From contig JBAMJR010000071.1 in assembly GCA_038501785.1 (NCBI GenBank), positions 128,501 to 192,500 on the forward strand: a DNA stretch of 64,000 nucleotides, read 5' to 3'. The position numbers were made by a program, and so were the translations under genes. Origin of the DNA: Myoxocephalus aenaeus. Its lineage: Eukaryota; Chordata; Actinopteri; Perciformes; Cottidae. This document shows positions 63,106 to 64,000 of the stretch, one piece after another; position 1 is the first letter of the stretch, and each line of letters opens with the position of its first letter. The notes beneath the pieces are model-generated. The model saw nothing but the letters and a program-made list of their open reading frames with translations. It had not been told where the DNA came from and searched no databases.

Positions 63106-63315
63106 ACACCTGCACACCTACAAAAGAACACCACAGTGACACAATGTACACAATGTCATGTTCCTGCACGCACCGGCAAACAGCGCCCGGTGCTTGATGA
63201 CCTTGCCCTCCACTTCTCCGCGCCCGCCGGCCGCCGCGCTCATGCTGATGCGCATCTGCTCCGCCTGCAGCCGGCGCATCAGAGGCTTCGCCAGGTTCTT
63301 CCACACGCCACAGAT
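49739..63315 (-). CDS. chrd: Chordin, BMP antagonist (15 exons, 5' part outside window)
   Basis: Chordin is a secreted protein that binds BMP ligands outside the cell, blocks receptor access and helps set the dorsal side of the embryo; tolloid/BMP1 proteases cleave and inactivate it. Fifteen exons with AG/GT borders and matching phases encode about 709 residues of the C-terminal part. They span CHRD-repeat sequence (MLLQNELFVNV, GELRGQI, GHAWVSVDQQCHLHYEIVV, RGEIRGR), then vWC2, vWC3 and vWC4 with their cysteine patterns, and a short tail ending RRSWGH. The order and spacing match vertebrate chordin. The tolloid-site motif MQADGPR is kept between vWC3 and vWC4 (51000-51020). The signal peptide, vWC1 and the first CHRD part lie right of the window. 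Two exons for vWC2 (53915-54113 and 53729-53823) each have one extra base, so as assembled the frame is broken there. Confidence 0.95.
49850..50145 (+). mobile_element. Copy D of the CTCF-like-array element (no array)
   Basis: Contains GACGCCATCTTG, GCAACCGGTGAACAGGAAGT, AGCCCCGCCCTAAAGCGTCC, CATAATTTACTAAATGAACA and AGACTTGAAACTAGAGATTG. It lies in the last chordin intron and ends (ATATAGACTT) just before the point where the 73-bp unit would begin. Confidence 0.7.
50484..50529 (+). repeat. (TG)n microsatellite at chordin exon n donor
   Basis: TG run ending two bases before the donor sequence on the coding strand. Confidence 0.9.
50534..50627 (-). CDS. chrd: chordin exon n (end of vWC4)
   Basis: Encodes HGVTKCQRKQCAVLTCSGIA and RREAACCPECL, closing vWC4 (CCxxC). 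94 bp, phase 0 to 1, acceptor CTCACAG, donor GTGAGA next to a (TG)n run. Confidence 0.92.
50655..50765. repeat. (TA)n-rich tract in chordin intron
   Basis: TATATA with TACATA and ATGTATA interruptions, about 110 bases. Confidence 0.9.
50901..51164 (-). CDS. chrd: chordin exon m (end of vWC3, tolloid site, start of vWC4)
   Basis: Encodes GSSGEVHCEKVTCPLLSCSH, SDCCKECPEEE, then DMMQADGPRNCKFGKSFYQ and HPWVPLVGEMKCINCWCD. MQADGPR matches the known distal BMP1/tolloid cleavage motif of vertebrate chordin. 264 bp, phase 0 to 0. Confidence 0.97.
51221..52250 (+). repeat. 20-bp minisatellite in chordin intron, with nested longer periods
   Basis: The first part has about 29 units of TAAACCAAATGACATGACTT, with A/T and G/A variants. 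From 51785 the units change into a longer repeat of about 62 bases (three times) and then into one of about 50 bases (TATGACTTTTCATGACTTTA, five times). The flank at 52,550-52,610 has CATGACTTTTCCAGG and CCAGGCCTGG, typical of a fish transposon end, so the array probably grew from within that element. Confidence 0.9.
52775..52878 (-). CDS. chrd: chordin exon l (first half of vWC3)
   Basis: Encodes GCYFEGDQKMHAPGTTWHPF and VPPFGYIKCAVCTCK, with the vWC WHP and CxxCxC pattern. 104 bp, phase 1 to 0, donor GTAAAC. Confidence 0.95.
53011..53067 (-). CDS. chrd: chordin exon k (vWC2-vWC3 linker)
   Basis: Encodes ESKEPIDTTLPERVDEHPE. 57 bp, phase 1 to 1, acceptor GCTCAG, donor GTGAGT. A linker between vWC modules; low conservation is expected. 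Confidence 0.85.
53183..53529 (-). mobile_element. Short TA-flanked inverted-repeat transposon (MITE), copy 2, in chordin intron
   Basis: The same inverted ends as copy 1 at 42600 (TACCGTACTTTTCGGGTTAT). The interior matches copy 1 in reverse complement (AGCTGGGGCTCCTGCTAGCG; CGACACCCGACTTGGGCAG). 347 bp. It sits between exons j and k. Confidence 0.85.
53729..53823 (-). CDS. chrd: chordin exon j (second half of vWC2), 1-bp frameshift
   Basis: Starts KRTVICDP in frame, then the vWC pattern (ICPPLSCS, DDTCCRVCD) continues in another frame. The extra base fits the five-base run at 53799-53803 (CCCCC on the coding strand). The exon is 95 bp and would be 94 to match the phase of the next exon. 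Donor GTGAGA. Confidence 0.9.
53915..54113 (-). CDS. chrd: chordin exon i (linker and first half of vWC2), 1-bp frameshift
   Basis: Starts VHVSNSCDPGARTAAEPEEA with an acidic linker. The second half encodes TCFFENQH, ARWTPNYDKCFSCSCR, the start of vWC2, but in another frame. The exon is 199 bp, whereas its neighbours require a multiple of three. The extra base is most simply placed in the four-base run at 54003-54006 (CCCC on the coding strand). Confidence 0.9.
54273..54480 (+). repeat. (TG)n followed by GGAGA/GAAAGG purine tract
   Basis: TG run at 54273-54298, then GGAGAGGAGAGGAAAGG-type text to 54480. The arrangement resembles that at 48.27-48.45 kb (TG run, then GGGACA, CATGTGATGATG, TCTGAGGAGAAAGGAAAGG), so the two are copies of one composite segment. 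Confidence 0.85.
54552..54634 (+). repeat. (TG)n microsatellite
   Basis: About 82 bases of TG in the intron between exons h and i. Confidence 0.95.
55227..55340 (-). CDS. chrd: chordin exon h (last CHRD repeat, second half)
   Basis: Encodes AQGVLKDISSELLQHLDQGT and AFIQVSTKTNPRGEIRGR. 114 bp, phase 0 to 0. The acceptor CTCCAG is the end of a 1.6 kb polypyrimidine intron on the coding strand; donor GTGAGT. Confidence 0.94.
55343..56955 (+). repeat. 1.6 kb GGA/GAG purine array filling a chordin intron
   Basis: Almost pure purine on the plus strand (GGAGGAGGA, GGGAGAGGA, GGACGAGGA, rare GGGGTTAGG) for about 1.6 kb. Higher-order copies are visible, e.g. AGGAGGAGGGGGTTAGGAGG recurs at several places between 55600 and 56170. 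It takes up nearly the whole intron between exons g and h. All long frames here are translations of the repeat. Confidence 0.95.
57029..57270 (-). CDS. chrd: chordin exon g (last CHRD repeat, first half)
   Basis: Encodes LPTPLAGHFVAPPVRTGASG, HAWVSVDQQCHLHYEIVVAG, LSQTDDLTLNAHLHG and KRLLTGFYGSQ. 242 bp, phase 1 to 0, acceptor CTCAG, donor GTACAC next to a (TG)n tract. Confidence 0.95.
57271..57500 (+). mobile_element. Copy E of the CTCF-like-array element, single unit
   Basis: AGACTTGAAACTAGAGATTG, TTACTGAGGGAATACATC, then CTTCTATACAACCAGAGGAG, TCGCCCCCTGGTGGTCAGG and GAGAATGCAGC. It contains one 73-bp-type unit with a CTCF-like core and lies in a chordin intron. Confidence 0.75.
57823..58735 (+). 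repeat. 10-bp minisatellite CTACYGGGTG abutting a chordin splice donor
   Basis: About 90 units of CTACTGGGTG, CTACCGGGTG, CTATCGGGTG, CTACTGAGTG and TTACTGAGTA run in strict 10-bp register. They end at CTATCGGGTGCCTACCGTG, where CCTAC is the reverse complement of the chordin exon f donor GTAGG. Confidence 0.95.
58736..59015 (-). CDS. chrd: chordin exon f (CHRD region)
   Basis: Encodes VQVAGLSSAFVGLTIELKPR, the basic RRRNKRSVLYDL, then HIHMLLQNELFVNVATAHSQ and EGELRGQIRALLYSGLEAPRH. MLLQNELF and GELRG are CHRD signatures. 280 bp, phase 0 to 1. Its donor GTAGGC at 58735 directly borders a 0.9 kb array of similar 10-bp units. Confidence 0.95.
59049..59965. repeat. Tandem triplication (about 311 bp unit) in chordin intron
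   Basis: CGACTCGTTC/TGACTCGTTC occurs at 59051 and 59362. GGATGTGGAACTTTTTGTTA, GACGAGGCAATAGACATT, GAGAAAAATCTAATTATTAT and TTTAGATGGACGTCTATC are repeated in order. A third, shorter copy runs from about 59702 (AATAATGGCTTTTGTTATGC). Confidence 0.85.
60057..60163 (-). CDS. chrd: chordin exon e (CHRD region)
   Basis: Encodes IQSVMSSGDALTPGKTGGVG and SAIFNLHDNGTLDYQ. 107 bp, phase 1 to 0, acceptor TGCTCAG, donor GTAGGA. Confidence 0.93.
60342..60421 (+). repeat. (CA)n microsatellite
   Basis: About 80 bases of CA. Confidence 0.95.
60566..60630 (+). repeat. (CA)n microsatellite
   Basis: About 62 bases of CA. Confidence 0.95.
60736..60790 (+). repeat. (GA)n microsatellite
   Basis: About 54 bases of GA. 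Confidence 0.95.
60979..61078 (+). repeat. (CA)n then (GA)n microsatellite
   Basis: About 92 bases of CA followed by AGAGAGAG. Confidence 0.95.
61166..61313 (-). CDS. chrd: chordin exon d (CHRD region)
   Basis: Encodes DPDFAEVLTDLNSRELFWLS, GQLEIAVVTEGPDARKISGF and ITGRKSCD. FAEVL and RKSCD match the mammalian protein. 148 bp, phase 0 to 1, acceptor CCGCAG, donor GTGAGT. Confidence 0.93.
61314..62600. other. Chordin intron, no further gene seen
   Basis: Between exons c and d. Holds CA/TG runs at 62097-62123, 62262-62280 and 62331-62350, and an (AAC)n run at 62476-62510. Open frames here are low-complexity. Confidence 0.6.
62601..62683 (-). CDS. chrd: chordin exon c (CHRD region)
   Basis: Encodes EPQVVPLRVQLAYRQ and HVLREIRANVTSH, which corresponds to the PLRLRILYQGQVLRELQANV stretch of mammalian chordin. 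83 bp, phase 1 to 0, donor GTGAGT. Confidence 0.9.
62925..63062 (-). CDS. chrd: chordin exon b (CHRD region)
   Basis: Encodes ETFSSTLTSEEENSG, LAMLTLSDTESNLHFILILQ and GLVKHRGK. The acceptor TGCAG directly follows a (TG)n run on the coding strand; donor GTGAGA. 138 bp, phase 1 to 1. Confidence 0.9.
63174..63315 (-). CDS. chrd: chordin exon a (CHRD region)
   Basis: Acceptor TGCAG before 63315, phase 0, then ICGVWKNLAKPLMRRLQAEQ and a stretch to HRALFA; donor GTGCGT at 63173. 142 bp, ends in phase 1. The CA microsatellite at 63318-63344 abuts the acceptor. Confidence 0.88.
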
Positions 63316-63350
<35 letters not shown>

Positions 63351-63711
63351 AGCTGCGTGGTTGGGCTTTACAGTGAGTTGCACATTTGGGCCTCCAAACA
63401 TTTCATGAGGGGGAAGACATATTTTTTTTTTTAAAGGCACGCAGACACAACAGCCAACACATCTGCTGGATGCATCAAAACATGTGATTGTTCTCTCGGA
63501 AACCGCAGCCTGCAGCCCGTCAACACGAAGCCACGGCTTCTCCCCGAGAGAGGAGGGGTGGGGGGGGGGGGGTGATGTGCCAGAGCGCCGGCGCCTCATA
63601 ACTTCCAGGGTTCAGGAGGTAATCTCCATTTTTAATTAGCGATGCTCTCCGCCGTGGTGATGTAACGTGTGAAAAATGTCTCTTTCGCTAAAGTATTCGC
63701 CCCCGCTTTTC

Positions 63712-63759
<48 letters not shown>

Positions 63760-64000
63760 GGAGTGTTTTCTCTGAGGTCCTCTTGGTGCTTGACACTAAT
63801 ATTTATATTAAAAAAAAAAATCATAATTTCTGGGGCTCCTGCGTCTGAAGAGTGAGGAGATGTGTGTGTTTTGGCAGGAAGTGAATGTGTGCATGCACGG
63901 GCACGGCCGGCTGATTTATCAGGATGATATTGGGCTTTTATTAAACTCGGCCGGCTCCACCTCTGACCCCGACGAGAGAGCTGATGTTTACAGCAATCAG
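63316..64000. other. Chordin intron at right edge
   Basis: Upstream of exon a on the coding strand. (CA)n at 63318-63344, a G run at 63561-63572 and (TG)n at 63714-63759. No earlier chordin exon was recognised. Confidence 0.6.

Overview
The window is nuclear DNA of a ray-finned (teleost-type) fish. The evidence is a chordin gene with vertebrate exon structure, an L2-type LINE with the 3' end typical of fish L2 elements, a Ty3/Gypsy 3' end, short DNA transposons, and very dense (CA)n/(TG)n microsatellites. There are no operons, and most short open frames are chance products of repeats.

The one clearly identifiable host gene is chordin (chrd), the secreted BMP antagonist. It lies on the minus strand from about 63.3 kb down to its stop codon at 49739. 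Fifteen coding exons can be placed with canonical AG/GT splice sites and matching phases. They run from inside the CHRD-repeat region through von Willebrand type C (vWC) modules 2, 3 and 4 to a short C-terminal tail. The signal peptide, vWC1 and the first part of the CHRD region lie beyond the right edge. Two neighbouring exons that build vWC2 each carry one extra base in a C run (G run on the plus strand). These are either assembly errors or real lesions. The introns are full of expanded arrays: a 1.6 kb pure purine/pyrimidine tract, a 0.9 kb array of 10-bp units abutting a splice donor, a 1 kb 20-bp minisatellite, a tandem triplication and a small TA-flanked transposon.

Left part (0-20 kb): the 3' end of a Ty3/Gypsy element with its LTR, a non-autonomous hAT element with a perfect 8-bp target duplication, and a facing pair of elements carrying 73-bp arrays whose core resembles the CTCF motif. 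A 12-bp CCAAT-containing minisatellite and long TG/CA arrays follow. A possible first exon lies near 20.5 kb.

Middle (21.0-37.1 kb): one huge minisatellite made of 20-bp and 23-bp units. A 4.4 kb L2-type LINE inserted into it, which has ORF1 with an esterase-like domain and ORF2 with endonuclease plus reverse transcriptase, broken by three lesions. A candidate terminal exon of an unidentified minus-strand gene sits just right of the array.

Right-middle (38-49 kb): a third 73-bp array with ten CTCF-like cores, a 31-bp minisatellite, nested transposon relics, microsatellites and the chordin 3' UTR. No RNA genes or CRISPR arrays were seen.
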